From Mesostigma viride (Eukaryota > Streptophyta > Mesostigmatophyceae > Mesostigmatales > Mesostigmataceae), in NCBI GenBank assembly GCA_009746045.1, contig RPFO01000106.1, positions 1,423,211 to 1,487,210 of the forward strand: 64,000 nt of DNA. The letters run 5' to 3'. The notes under the pieces were generated by a model. It searched no databases. It was given only the letters and a program-made list of their open reading frames with translations, and was not told where the DNA came from. Positions 34,337 to 43,724 of the stretch are shown here, piece after piece. Both the position numbers and the translations under genes were made by a program. The number at the start of each line of letters is the position of its first letter. The first letter of the stretch is position 1.

Positions 34337-35944
34337 ATGACGACAAAAAGGACTCCAGTCAAGCGGCAAAAAAAGACTCCAGTCAAGCGGCCAAAGAAGA
34401 AGACCTCTCATCGTGTCCGAGCAGGGGAAGCTGGTCCGTCAGAAGAACCCCGTCCGTCTACAGCGCCTGAACAATCTTTACCGGATGTCCCAGCTGTCAC
34501 AGACAGCCCGCTCCCAGTCAATGATGATATCATCGCCCACAGGTTGAAACGGGTGAGTGCGTTATTAGAAAGACAAGGCGCGAGGCCTACACTGCCACCC
34601 GTTAGCTCTCGACGATTGCCGCCTCCAGTCTTACCGAGTTCTCGGTACAGCGAGTATGATGGTAGTATCAGTGGGCAATCAACAAGACGTTACAGTCCCG
34701 TATCAACGGCAAGCTACTTGCCCTCTCCAGGATACTACGGCGAGGATAGTAGTGTCTCAAGATCATCAATATCCCGTCCAATGCGAACGCCGCTCTCGAG
34801 TCTTTCATCCGGATCAGACATGGACGGTTACGCTTTTTTACGCGGTTACGCATCGCGGTCTCGTCAACCCGTTTGGTATACTAATACAGCATTTTCTGAT
34901 TCCGGGACTCCACGACCCGTTTGGTATACTAATGCAGCATTTTCTGATTCCGGGACTCCACGACCCGTTTGGTATACTAATGCAGCATTTTCTGATTCTG
35001 ATGCCTCATCAAGTTTAAGACCGAATCCAAGATACATCGCGGATGGTAGTGGTCAGTATACTGGTCCGTCATCAGCAGCGTCCTCGTTGAGAGGATCACA
35101 GTCTCGTGATTCTTCGGTAGCGGGTTGGGACGATGTCCATGAAGAGGTTACGGAAGATGAAAAAACCCACTACCATCTTTTTTCCAAGCTTTTTGGTTGG
35201 GAAGAGGATACTCCATTTGAAGACCCAGCATTTCAGCGCGCGTACGATATCATGCGGCGTGTATCAAACGAGGAAGACGTCGAAGATCCGTCCACTGCAC
35301 CAGAACGTGATCATAGGGTAATCTTCTCATCGAGAATTATTAGAGAGGTGCGAGGACAACCTACAAAACCATTTGCAAGAGAAGAAGACGAAATAGAGTA
35401 TCAAGACAGCAAGGTGCAGTTTATGAGGGTACTATTGAAGACCGAAGACCGGCTCGGACTCGCTGGTGGAAGAGGAGGGCGTGGAAGTGGAGGCCCCAGT
35501 GGACGCGGTCGTGGAAGCGGGCCTGTCGGTAGAGGTCGCGGCGGACGTGGTGGTCCCTGTGTACCCGGCGGAGGTCCCTGTGGACCCGGAGGTGGACCCG
35601 GAGGTGGAGGCGGACCAGGACGTGGACGCAGAGGTGTGCGCGGAGGTAGTCCACCCCCCTATCGCCCTACCGTGGACGCGCTTCTTTTCAGACAGGCGTT
35701 GAAGAAGTGCAGTTCTATACCGATGGACAAAAAGAAATTGCAGCCCGTCCCGGTCGGGATCATGTACCGCGTGGCGCAGGACTTCGAGGACGCCGGAAGA
35801 TTGGGCGACATCAGCCCGACACTCGTGCAATTCGTCCGAGATATGGCAGACAAAACGGCTGCAAACAAGGAGCACTCGTTCGCCGAGCTCCACAAACTTT
35901 ATTGCGCCATGAGCGCATACAAAAACAGTTTTGTATATGTTTAA
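34337..35944 (+). CDS. Gly/Arg-rich repeat protein, full length
   Basis: The 535-aa protein has several parts. A basic N-terminus with repeated Thr-Pro-Val-Lys-Arg comes first, then a Ser/Pro-rich region to about residue 175. Three tandem copies of a 16-residue motif (Arg-Pro-Val-Trp-Tyr-Thr-Asn-x-Ala-Phe-Ser-Asp-Ser, encoded by 48-bp DNA repeats at about 34866-34998) follow. After an acidic middle comes a Gly/Arg-rich tract (about residues 375-435, RGG-like), then a folded C-terminal 95 residues. RGG tracts bind RNA or drive condensation. A virion-core or factory role is plausible. It is truncated in the first duplicate. Confidence 0.7.
   Translation: MTTKRTPVKRQKKTPVKRPKKKTSHRVRAGEAGPSEEPRPSTAPEQSLPDVPAVTDSPLPVNDDIIAHRLKRVSALLERQGARPTLPPVSSRRLPPPVLPSSRYSEYDGSISGQSTRRYSPVSTASYLPSPGYYGEDSSVSRSSISRPMRTPLSSLSSGSDMDGYAFLRGYASRSRQPVWYTNTAFSDSGTPRPVWYTNAAFSDSGTPRPVWYTNAAFSDSDASSSLRPNPRYIADGSGQYTGPSSAASSLRGSQSRDSSVAGWDDVHEEVTEDEKTHYHLFSKLFGWEEDTPFEDPAFQRAYDIMRRVSNEEDVEDPSTAPERDHRVIFSSRIIREVRGQPTKPFAREEDEIEYQDSKVQFMRVLLKTEDRLGLAGGRGGRGSGGPSGRGRGSGPVGRGRGGRGGPCVPGGGPCGPGGGPGGGGGPGRGRRGVRGGSPPPYRPTVDALLFRQALKKCSSIPMDKKKLQPVPVGIMYRVAQDFEDAGRLGDISPTLVQFVRDMADKTAANKEHSFAELHKLYCAMSAYKNSFVYV
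34866..34998 (+). repeat. 48-bp tandem repeat within coding sequence (three copies)
   Basis: Three near-identical 48-bp units, beginning CCCGTTTGGTATACTAAT, encode the repeated Trp-Tyr motif. The last is partial at its 3' end. The first duplicate carries the same set at about 30367-30499. Unit length is a multiple of three, so the frame is kept. Confidence 0.82.
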
Positions 35945-36471
35945 CCGAATCGTGACAATACGAACGCGGTCATCAAGGCCGCGACGACACCCCCTATCGC
36001 TGCACCCATGTTCAGCTTCTTTTTATCGATAACTCCAGTGCCGTGATCCGTGAACAGATCGGGGTTGTACACGGGTCCGAATTTTACGATGGATAAGGCG
36101 ACACACACGCCCACTATGGAGGCGTGAACCACGAAGTCCTGCGGCTTCTTCTTGGAAGACGATGGCGCCGCGTACGCGTTGAAAGTGTTCGTCGGCTCTG
36201 CTGACGGACCTGCCGCGCTCACCGTTCCGGCACCGACCAGGTGTCCGCCGCCACCCTGAAATGCACCGATACCCTCCATATCCCCTACGTCGCTTCCACC
36301 ACCTCCGACGGACCCCGCGAAGGAAAGAAGCCCGCCTCCAGAAACCGTCGGTACAGCGCCGATGGACTCCATCGGCGCCTGGAAGGCAGCGTCCGCCGGC
36401 GGAGAGCCGCGCATACTCCTTGCCACGCGAGTCAGGTTAGGTCCATCGACTTCCATGTCTTTTCTTATCAT
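35941..36471 (-). CDS. Two-pass C-terminal membrane protein
   Basis: A 176-aa protein with a Gly/Ser-rich first half and two hydrophobic segments near the C-terminus (about residues 114-131 and 155-174) separated by a basic loop. A second ATG at 36456 could be used instead; a TTATA element lies 5 nt before the first and 20 nt before the second. It overlaps the previous gene's stop by 4 bp. Probably a virion membrane protein. Confidence 0.62.
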   Translation of the reverse strand: MIRKDMEVDGPNLTRVARSMRGSPPADAAFQAPMESIGAVPTVSGGGLLSFAGSVGGGGSDVGDMEGIGAFQGGGGHLVGAGTVSAAGPSAEPTNTFNAYAAPSSSKKKPQDFVVHASIVGVCVALSIVKFGPVYNPDLFTDHGTGVIDKKKLNMGAAIGGVVAALMTAFVLSRFG

Positions 36472-36509
36472 CGGCTATAAACTTTTATGGTTTTTTAACG
36501 AACTCGCTA

Positions 36510-37085
36510 TCAGTCGTAATCCGCGCCTTCCGGTTTGTCCAAGTCCCACATATCCGTCTTTTCTTTGTTCGCGTCGTCCAAATAGGAACGCGTTTCGCCG
36601 CCGATCGTATCCGATTCGGACGCGTCACGAGCCAGGAGAGGATACACGCGCACCCCTCGATCTACCGGCTCGCTCCGAATGCTCTGATCGACGATGTGGA
36701 GATAGCACTCGATGTGGTAGAACCACACCGCGTTGTAAATCCCTTCGGATTTCACCATCTCGATCTTCCCAGCAGGCATCGGGAGATTGCAACAAGCGCA
36801 CAGGGCCCATCCGACGCCCGGCTCCTCGCTCGAGCACCATTTATGACACGCCTGGCCGTCCAGAGCGCGCATCCCCACGCGTTTGAACTCGTCGATCACG
36901 CGAAGCTCCGAGTCTGTGAGCGTCACGTCGCCGCGACGAACGCCGCTGAATATGCAGGACATATTGGCGCTTTTCATGTGAACCAACTTTCCTTCCATCC
37001 TCTCCCTGCGCCTCCTCTTCATGGCGCACCATCTATCCTCCGCTCGTTTGTTTATATCGGCGAAACGTTCCGAATACGTCGCCAT
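36510..37085 (-). CDS. Zinc-finger protein
   Basis: The 191-aa protein has an Arg-rich N-terminal helix (a run of four or more Arg near residue 24). A Cys/His region follows at about residues 80-130, with Cys-His-Lys-Trp-Cys, then Cys-Ala-Cys-Cys, and Trp-Phe-Tyr-His-Ile-Glu-Cys. The last resembles the closing part of PARP-type or LIM-like fingers (Trp-x-His-x2-Cys). The acidic C-terminus ends Asp-Tyr-Asp. DNA or protein binding is likely; no specific function. Confidence 0.58.
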   Translation of the reverse strand: MATYSERFADINKRAEDRWCAMKRRRRERMEGKLVHMKSANMSCIFSGVRRGDVTLTDSELRVIDEFKRVGMRALDGQACHKWCSSEEPGVGWALCACCNLPMPAGKIEMVKSEGIYNAVWFYHIECYLHIVDQSIRSEPVDRGVRVYPLLARDASESDTIGGETRSYLDDANKEKTDMWDLDKPEGADYD

Positions 37086-37106
37086 GATTGTACGACACCG
37101 CGCAGA

Positions 37107-38546
37107 TTACTTTCGCCCCCGTCGTGGCGCACGCTTCTTCGTCGCGACACGACGACGACGATGCGCACCCATGAGATGCGAAGTCACCATGTTCGAGGTC
37201 GGACCCGGGCCACCGGTCGGGTATCCGGACAGCAGATCGCTGTCGCCCATTCGACGCTGGCAAATCGGCCCGACCCTGGCCATCGGGTTCTCCACCATGC
37301 TGCCATCCGGCGCGCGGATGTACGGATCGACGATACGCGCGTACTCGCCATCCGGACCAGCCGGATCCACATTGAAGAACACTGGAGCGCTGCCACGCCC
37401 GCACGATCCGGGGATGCCGCTTACCTTGTAATCGACGTTCATCATCCGGGACAGGGTGAGATGAGGCCTGGACTTCGAATCGCTCCCGATGGTCTGCAAC
37501 ACGCCATGGCTCCTCCACCATTGGTCGATCAGAGCCAGACAGTCCAACCTGAGACGGTTGAATGCCAACACGTCGCGACGGATGAACTTCTGGACGATAT
37601 TCTCAAATGGGATCGGTGCTTGGCCAGGGTACATCCAGTTATCTGCCGGATCAGTAGGCACGGCCGCATTGACGTTAAAATCGTTATCGTTTGCCCAATA
37701 GTCGACGCCCAGAGCCTTGAAACGGTCCCTGTGATGTTTCGAGAAATCCGAAGGCCTGATCAACTGGTCCGTCAGGATCGCGATCAGTCGACTCGGTAAC
37801 ACGTCATCGCTCACGAGACTCGCAGCGAGGGACGTCTTGGCATTAAAAACAGGAACGGTAGCCCGAACGTTCTCATACGCGACGACTTCGATCTTTTTAC
37901 GCATATTGTCGAGACCCAACACCGGAACGTCTGTAACCGCACTATACCCTCTAGATTGCGGGTTTCTGTTAGCAACAGTATACATGACGTTTGTGCCTCC
38001 ACCAGCCATGTTCAGCAAAGGCGCACTTCTCAAAGCTTCAATTGGGAGCTTTCCCAGGTATACGTACTCGTTAACGATACCACTAAAACCTGCAAAATTA
38101 CCGATACCACGTGATGCGTTCTCCTCTCCTTGCGTGGTACCCATCGGAATTTCGTACGCTACGAATCCTCGAAGTGTGTTTGCAAGTTTGCCCATTTCAA
38201 CCCTGCTGGTGTCCAACACCCCGGTACTCGTCGCATTCCGCACGCGCTGTGCCATGTCGCGCATCAGGTTCGTCAGGATATCGTAGACGTACATGCAAGC
38301 CGTGAATTGGCAAACCTTGTACTTGAGTTGCTGATTGCGATTATTCGGCAGTTCGTCGATGATATTGTGTTTGTACAAGTTTGCCTCTTCCGCGCGAAAG
38401 CGGATGTTAGGAATGTATGTCCTGAGCTTTTGGATTTCGTATGTCGTGAAGACCTTCATGGCCAGATCATCGACTCGTGCCTGGGACTGCGGAGACCGAC
38501 TCGTCGGAGTCGGGATATTCGTGACGAAGGGATACCCCGATGCCAT
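37107..38546 (-). CDS. Structural-type protein, paralogue A
   Basis: The 479-aa protein is a paralogue of the next gene. Shared features include Leu-Arg-Thr-Tyr-Ile-Pro-Asn-Ile/Leu-Arg-Phe near residue 45, a Tyr-Val-Tyr-Asp-Ile-Leu-Thr segment, and a C-terminal Gly-Gly-Pro-Gly-Pro and Ser-His-Leu-Met-Gly-Ala. A basic end of Lys/Arg follows, and the body looks mixed alpha/beta. A TATATATA box 8 nt upstream fits a highly expressed late gene. The family is unrecognised; a virion structural role is inferred from size, pairing and promoter. Confidence 0.68.
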   Translation of the reverse strand: MASGYPFVTNIPTPTSRSPQSQARVDDLAMKVFTTYEIQKLRTYIPNIRFRAEEANLYKHNIIDELPNNRNQQLKYKVCQFTACMYVYDILTNLMRDMAQRVRNATSTGVLDTSRVEMGKLANTLRGFVAYEIPMGTTQGEENASRGIGNFAGFSGIVNEYVYLGKLPIEALRSAPLLNMAGGGTNVMYTVANRNPQSRGYSAVTDVPVLGLDNMRKKIEVVAYENVRATVPVFNAKTSLAASLVSDDVLPSRLIAILTDQLIRPSDFSKHHRDRFKALGVDYWANDNDFNVNAAVPTDPADNWMYPGQAPIPFENIVQKFIRRDVLAFNRLRLDCLALIDQWWRSHGVLQTIGSDSKSRPHLTLSRMMNVDYKVSGIPGSCGRGSAPVFFNVDPAGPDGEYARIVDPYIRAPDGSMVENPMARVGPICQRRMGDSDLLSGYPTGGPGPTSNMVTSHLMGAHRRRRVATKKRAPRRGRK

Positions 38547-38553
38547 CTAGCAA

Positions 38554-38561
38554 TATATATA
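38554..38561 (-). promoter_or_regulatory. TATATATA box
   Basis: TATATATA lies 7 nt upstream of the ATG at 38546. Confidence 0.57.
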
Positions 38562-38588
38562 ATGCATGAAAGAAAATAAACTCGCCTT

Positions 38589-40160
38589 CTACTTCCTCCT
38601 GCGAGTGGCGGCTTTCTTTTTCGGAGCGGCCTTGCGCCTCGTCTTCCTCGCCCCCATGAGATGGCTCGAAATGATATTGGACGACGGACCAGGACCCCCG
38701 GTAGGATACGAGGATACGAGATCCGGGATGCCTTGCCGTCTCTGACAGAACGGGCCGAACATGGCCTGGGGGTTCTCGACCATCGTGCCATCCGCGGCCA
38801 CGATGTACGGCGGAACGACGCGAGCCAAATATCCGCGCACCCCGTTTGGATCTTTATCATAAAACACCGCCGAACTGCCGGGACCGCACTGGGGACTCGG
38901 AACGCCGCTGACCCTGTAATCCGCGTCCATCAACCGCAACATCTGCTTTGTCGGATCCACGGGGTTCGCTCCTGCTACTCCTCCTCCTCCCAGATTCGAC
39001 AATCCCGTCAACGCTCCCTGGTTCTTCCACCACCTATCCACCTCGTTCAGGATCATGATGCGCATGCGGTTGAACATCAGCACGTCCATGCGGATGAACT
39101 TCTGGATAATGTTGGGAAAACCCTTGGCTGGATTTCCTCCGGCTACGGTCCACATCACGTTGTTCACCCCAGCACGCCTCGGATTCTCTGGAAATCCGAC
39201 TGGAGCAGCTCCTGCGGCTCCGTTAGCATTTCCTGTGTTTTGGCGATCAGCGGCGTAATTTCCATTTGGAGTAATGACATCGTCCAATTTGAGTTCCTGC
39301 AACTTCTTACGATGCAAGAGGGACAGAAAAGTGGGGTCGATGACGTCCTGGGTCAACTGTCTCAACAAGTGAGAGGGGATGCTGTCATCGGAAGGATTTG
39401 CCGAGACTGCACCACCCGGACCGACGAGGGTGTTGTAAGAAGGGAGATTAGCGGCGGTCAACGTGATTGCCTGGATCTTTTCGGGGAAGTTAGCCCCTGA
39501 ACCGCTCATCAATCCGGTGGGACTGATCCTCCAGACGTTATTACGCTCCTCGTTAGCCTGGGTTTGGTTGGCGGTATTGGTTTGAGTATAAGCTGCTCGT
39601 AATGCCCCGATTCTCGCAAGGACTGTGGGAGGGATACGCCCCAGAAACACCATTTGGTTTAGAGCGTTACCAGCGGGGACTGGAAGTGGTGGGACCGCTT
39701 TGTCATCGTGTTCGACCGCCACGAATCCGCGTAACGCGTTAACGAGCTTGCCGATCTCCCCCCTGTTCGTATCCATCACTCCTTCGTCCGTCGCGCGCCT
39801 CACGCGCTCCGTGATGTCCCTCATGAGACTCGTCAGAATGTCGTACACGTATACCGACCCGATGAAGTTCCGAAGTTTTGTTTGTAACGACGCGTCCGGC
39901 TGCAGCCCGTTAGCATTCGGATTCTGGTCGTTATCTCCGTACATGTTGTGCTTTACAAGGCTGGCCTCGTCGATACTGAAGCGCAGGTTCGGAATGTACG
40001 TCCGCAACTTTTGCAACTCGTACCCCGTGAACACTTTCCCGGCGAGCTCGTCCACCCTCTGCTGCGATTCCGCGGAACGCATGACCGGGGTCGATATGTT
40101 CGTGAAAAAAGGATAAGCCGACCCTCCTGGTCCCAAAGGCGCTGCTACGGCTGCTGCCAT
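38589..40160 (-). CDS. Structural-type protein, paralogue B
   Basis: The 523-aa protein pairs with the previous gene, with the same N-terminal Tyr-Pro-Phe-Phe-Thr-Asn-Ile, the Arg-Thr-Tyr-Ile-Pro-Asn motif and a basic C-terminal tail. It is longer by about 44 residues because of Asn/Gly/Ala-rich loops. A TATATA box lies at 40168-40174. Two adjacent paralogues of this size suggest components of one complex. No database family is claimed. Confidence 0.68.
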   Translation of the reverse strand: MAAAVAAPLGPGGSAYPFFTNISTPVMRSAESQQRVDELAGKVFTGYELQKLRTYIPNLRFSIDEASLVKHNMYGDNDQNPNANGLQPDASLQTKLRNFIGSVYVYDILTSLMRDITERVRRATDEGVMDTNRGEIGKLVNALRGFVAVEHDDKAVPPLPVPAGNALNQMVFLGRIPPTVLARIGALRAAYTQTNTANQTQANEERNNVWRISPTGLMSGSGANFPEKIQAITLTAANLPSYNTLVGPGGAVSANPSDDSIPSHLLRQLTQDVIDPTFLSLLHRKKLQELKLDDVITPNGNYAADRQNTGNANGAAGAAPVGFPENPRRAGVNNVMWTVAGGNPAKGFPNIIQKFIRMDVLMFNRMRIMILNEVDRWWKNQGALTGLSNLGGGGVAGANPVDPTKQMLRLMDADYRVSGVPSPQCGPGSSAVFYDKDPNGVRGYLARVVPPYIVAADGTMVENPQAMFGPFCQRRQGIPDLVSSYPTGGPGPSSNIISSHLMGARKTRRKAAPKKKAATRRRK

Positions 40161-40167
40161 CGTATCG

Positions 40168-40174
40168 ATATATA
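40168..40174 (-). promoter_or_regulatory. TATATA-type box
   Basis: A seven-base TATATAT tract on the minus strand lies 7 nt upstream of the ATG at 40160. Confidence 0.5.
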
Positions 40175-40254
40175 GTACGAGAAGAAGAAAAAAATGAATT
40201 TAGACCTCGACCATTCCGTCGTTAAAAAAAACGTTTTGTATTAAAAAGAACTCG

Positions 40255-40623
40255 ATGGATACTCGCAGCTCCGGACAGGACACCCGCACGCGATCTGGAC
40301 GCGTGGTGAAGAGGCCGAAAATCTACGAACCGGTGGAGATTCCGATAGACGATTTCAGAGATGACGAATACGACGACGAGAACGACGAAGGAGATTCCGT
40401 CGACGAAGAGACGGAGGATGAGGAGGAGGTAGACGGAGACAAGTACGATAGCAGTTTCATCGACGACGACGAGGACCCGTCTGCGATGGAAGGAGGACAC
40501 AGCGAGGAAGAGGGAGAGTTGGAAGAAGGCGAAGAGACCGAGGACGAAGACGAAGACGACGCGGACGTAGAAGAAGATTCGTCGCAGGAAGAAGGAGACG
40601 ATGTCTACACCGAAGACGGTTGA
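40255..40623 (+). CDS. Acidic protein with basic N-terminal tail
   Basis: The 122-aa protein begins with a basic motif (Arg-Ser-Gly-Arg-Val-Val-Lys-Arg-Pro-Lys) and continues as an almost pure Asp/Glu/Ser tail. Such a mixed pattern can suit a histone- or DNA-associated chaperone, which is inference. It overlaps the following minus-strand gene by 19 bp. Confidence 0.6.
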   Translation: MDTRSSGQDTRTRSGRVVKRPKIYEPVEIPIDDFRDDEYDDENDEGDSVDEETEDEEEVDGDKYDSSFIDDDEDPSAMEGGHSEEEGELEEGEETEDEDEDDADVEEDSSQEEGDDVYTEDG

Positions 40624-41201
40624 TTGATGTTTGGTATATAATACGGGTTGTCCTGGACCGGCCCGTACACGAGACTGTCCGATTCCGGACCGACGGAATG
40701 CTGCAAGTCGGATATCTCGAACCGCGCCTCGGAGGGTTTGGACACCCACATGCCCATCCCGTTTCGCGTGATGGAATTCCTGGACAGATCCGCGGGCGGT
40801 TTGGCGACTGCGGCGAGTTGGTCCGTCGTGATGGATCTCGCGCGAGTCGTCTCGAGCACGTCCTGTCCGACTTGCAGCTCCTCTGGATGGCGGTCCGGGC
40901 CGTATGTCCTTGTCTCGAAAATCTTCGCCTCTTGAAAACTCGTCCTCGAATCGTTCCAATATTCGGGGTCGTTAAGACTTTTGCCCATCTTCTCGTACGA
41001 CGTATTTCGCACGTCGTTCTCGATGGTCCTCGGGTTCGTCGGACCCACGGGGTTCACTCCGAGACGAGCTCCGAGTTGGAGAGGGACGTAAAAGTCCTTC
41101 GCCATGGGAGCCTGGTGTTTCTCTAGAGCGTCTAACACCATCGCGCGTTTCGGGTCCGGTCTCGAATGATGCTGCATTTCCGTCCAGCGCTTCACCGTTT
41201 G
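40605..41201 (-). pseudogene. C-terminal half of a split virion-type gene
   Basis: This is the 198-residue 3' part of a gene broken by the insertion at 41205-50479. The frame itself continues a few codons into the insertion's terminal repeat, which supplies false start codons near 41231. The viral part starts at the Gln codon at 41201. It contains Leu-Gly-Val-Asn-Pro-Val-Gly-Pro-Thr-Asn and Arg-Asn-Thr-Ser-Tyr segments reminiscent of Pro-rich virion proteins. Joined to 50480-51322 it gives one 479-codon frame. Confidence 0.8.
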
Positions 41202-41204
41202 TCC
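41202..41204. other. Target-site duplication, left copy (TCC)
   Basis: TCC lies directly left of the insertion and is repeated at 50480-50482 to its right, the expected footprint of a DNA transposon that duplicates 3 bp. Confidence 0.72.
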
Positions 41205-41233
41205 GGGTGGTTTTACCGGATTAGGATACATTT
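41205..41233 (+). repeat. Left 29-bp terminal inverted repeat
   Basis: The 29 bases beginning GGGTGGTTTTACCGG are an exact inverted match to 50451-50479. The inner 12 bases (41222-41233) also pair with 41244-41255, giving a perfect 12-bp stem with a 10-nt loop. Confidence 0.9.
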
Positions 41234-42480
41234 GCACGGCTTCAAATGTATCCTAAATGCACCATTGGCAAACATGGTTTCTGGACATGGTCGATATCAT
41301 TAATATGTTTGGCAAGCATAATATGATCATGCTTGCCAAAGATGTTGTCTCTTTTCATATTTCACACATATATTATCGGCCTCGGCGTGCCATGCTTCCA
41401 CGTTTGTTGTCTCTTTTCATATATTGTGAATATGATCAATAAAATTCCAAACATGACCATGTTGGAGACTTCAAGTGGAGCATCATGATTACTGTTTTCA
41501 CTATTACGTAACCCATGGTTCATGTTAACATGGCATAATGAGCAATCCTATTGACCCCATGACTAATGGTGAAGTTAATAAAGTTACATCGTGGCACGTC
41601 ACTATAGCATCAAGTTGCATCATTGTGCATAAAGTAGTTTAGCACTGAGTTGGCATGCCAACACCAGGTACACTAAATAAATTAAAACCAGAATTGATAA
41701 ACAACCCAGTATCCAAATACAGTATCCATATATATGCAGGTCGTACTACAGGTACAGCCACGGCTGCCACGCGGCTTCTGCAGCGATCACGCTCTTTCTC
41801 CTAGACAATTGCTCTACTGGTCCCTACAGGTCGGTCGACTTGGACCATGATGCGTCAAGAACAGTTAATTGACCGACTTAAACAAGATGTTTGTCTACAT
41901 GCAGCTGTCTGCACCTAACTAACGCGAAACCGCGTGCTACCAAATATAGGGGCAAATGCATGAGTAACACATGTCAACGCACAACCGGTGGAAATCACGC
42001 GATACCAACCGCGGCAACAGTGGTGTGAACATAGCGGGCACTGACATGCAAAAAAGCACCAGCAGCGGCATCAGTAGCAAATTGTAGTAGCGGAACAATA
42101 GCCACTACATCAATGCAACAACACATCAGCCCAGCAACACAGCAGCAGCATGACCGTAGCACAGCAGCAGCACAACTGTAGCACATCAACACGGCCGCAT
42201 AGCAGGAGCACAAGTCAGCGCAGCAGCAACTTAGTATGCCGATTCCTGAATTTCCTATCAGTGGACTATAGTCCATTGATAGGAAATTCACTAATAGGCA
42301 GTACTAGCTCAGCAGCACGGCAGCAATGCAGCAGTGCATCAACACAGCAGCACGACAGCAATACATCAGCGGCACGGCAGCAATGCAGCAACACATCAGC
42401 ACAATAGCACAGCAGCAGTACGGCAGCAATGCAGCAGCAATAGCATGGCAGCACAGCAGCAGCAGCAGCACATGAGCAGC
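41234..42480. other. AT-rich non-coding part of insertion
   Basis: No convincing frame. It contains short direct repeats such as TTGTCTCTTTTCATAT (near 41345 and 41406), a 42-bp palindrome at 42248-42289, and CAGCAGCA-rich stretches from about 42130 onward. A CACTGAGTTGGCA segment near 41644 recurs near 49975 at the other end. Confidence 0.6.
42248..42289. repeat. 42-bp near-perfect palindrome
   Basis: Two 21-bp arms meet at the central CTATAG and mismatch at one pair, so the stretch could form a cruciform or hairpin. It contains no coding frame. Confidence 0.75.
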
Positions 42481-42506
42481 TCAATGACAACAACGCTGCT
42501 TGCGCT

Positions 42507-43724
42507 TCAGCAGTCGTCGTCGTCGTCATCGTCATCGGCAAGGATGAGCGCTCGCTTCCGACGCCGGGAGGCGCCTGCGTTGTTGTTCTCCGCCACAACG
42601 TCGCTGGGTGGAACCATCTCGCGCAATCGAGCCTCGGCCAGGGTGATATCCGGCGCTTGCAACGCAGGGACGACCACACCGGGGCACCCGCAGATCTGTG
42701 CCTCCAGCTCGTGGAGAGGCACGCAAGAAACCGCGTCCTCCTCCCAACGGGCACCCCAGTACATGGCTACCATGTCGTTTTGCGTGTCGACAACAGCGAC
42801 ACGACCATGGTACCTGCCGTCCCGGCTTTCGGTGCGACCGTCCGCGGATGTCACACGCTCCGACGCCCAATGACACACGACTTGCCCTACGAGGTTGCGG
42901 CTGCCACTCTTGACCTGCAGCGTTACGCCTTCCCAGCATGCCTTCGCCATGCCGACGATGCCCTTCGAGCATTCAGCATCTTGCCACTTCACGACCGGGT
43001 GTTCCGCGTCATAGGGCACCTCCTTCAGCGCCTTTAGGCACTCCTTGGTGAGCTTTTCGTTCGCACCCAAGGAGACTCCATGGGGCGGCTGACCTCGCTT
43101 GCCCACCACTTGTGTCAAGACGAGGTCTGAGGCGGTGATGATCACCGTGTGCGCCGCAGTGGTTGGCGGATGGGGCCATTGCGCAATGTCTGTATTCCAC
43201 GGGTGCCACGTGTCATGCAAATGCTTAGCGCGGTATACAAAGAGCTCAATAGAAGGTTGGCCGCCATCCTCCTTCGCAACCACCTCCTTGATGATGCCAA
43301 CGAGGACTGGAGTCCACGTGAGCTTCGAGTTGCAGAGAATACCAGCTGAAGGGTGCCAGTATAGAACAGCGGAGCCTTTCTCAACGCCTTGCATGCGCTT
43401 CAAGTAAGCGACCTTGGCTGCCATGGCCCTGTCTTCTGCCGCCCATTCCTGCTGTGTGTGGCCATCATGACGAACTCGGTCTACCAGCGGGGTGACGCGC
43501 ACCGCCTCTGCGTCGACCAACGCCATGAAGTGCTCTTCTTGCGTCGGTGGTGGTTCAGGCGCTGCATCGTGCTCACGCAGGGCGGAGATGTCCGCGCGAG
43601 ATGGCCACGGCAAAGGGCGCCACTCCTCAGGCACCTCCTCAGGGGCATGTGGGACTTGACTTGCGAAAAAAGGCCTTGTTTGGCTTGATGGTGTCGGGCG
43701 GAAAGTACCACTGCCAGATGCCAT
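42507..43724 (-). CDS. Unrecognised 405-aa gene within insertion
   Basis: The 405-aa frame looks genuinely coding, with mixed composition, Trp-rich patches and an Asp-only tail. It shows no transposase or viral motif that I can recognise. An overlapping upstream frame (minus strand, about 43639-44040) is also protein-like, with Phe-Arg-Lys-type ends and Leu-Val-Asp-Pro-Asp-Arg. The two may be exons of one gene, or a gene broken by a frameshift. Its base use differs from the viral genes. This supports a eukaryotic origin. Confidence 0.45.
   Translation of the reverse strand: MASGSGTFRPTPSSQTRPFFASQVPHAPEEVPEEWRPLPWPSRADISALREHDAAPEPPPTQEEHFMALVDAEAVRVTPLVDRVRHDGHTQQEWAAEDRAMAAKVAYLKRMQGVEKGSAVLYWHPSAGILCNSKLTWTPVLVGIIKEVVAKEDGGQPSIELFVYRAKHLHDTWHPWNTDIAQWPHPPTTAAHTVIITASDLVLTQVVGKRGQPPHGVSLGANEKLTKECLKALKEVPYDAEHPVVKWQDAECSKGIVGMAKACWEGVTLQVKSGSRNLVGQVVCHWASERVTSADGRTESRDGRYHGRVAVVDTQNDMVAMYWGARWEEDAVSCVPLHELEAQICGCPGVVVPALQAPDITLAEARLREMVPPSDVVAENNNAGASRRRKRALILADDDDDDDDC

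Larger units (their letters stand above)
30520..35018. repeat. Tandem duplication, copy 2 (4,499 bp)
   Basis: Second unit of the duplication described for 26021-30519. It ends at 35018, where the Gly/Arg-rich gene continues into unique sequence as an intact 535-codon frame. Confidence 0.93.
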
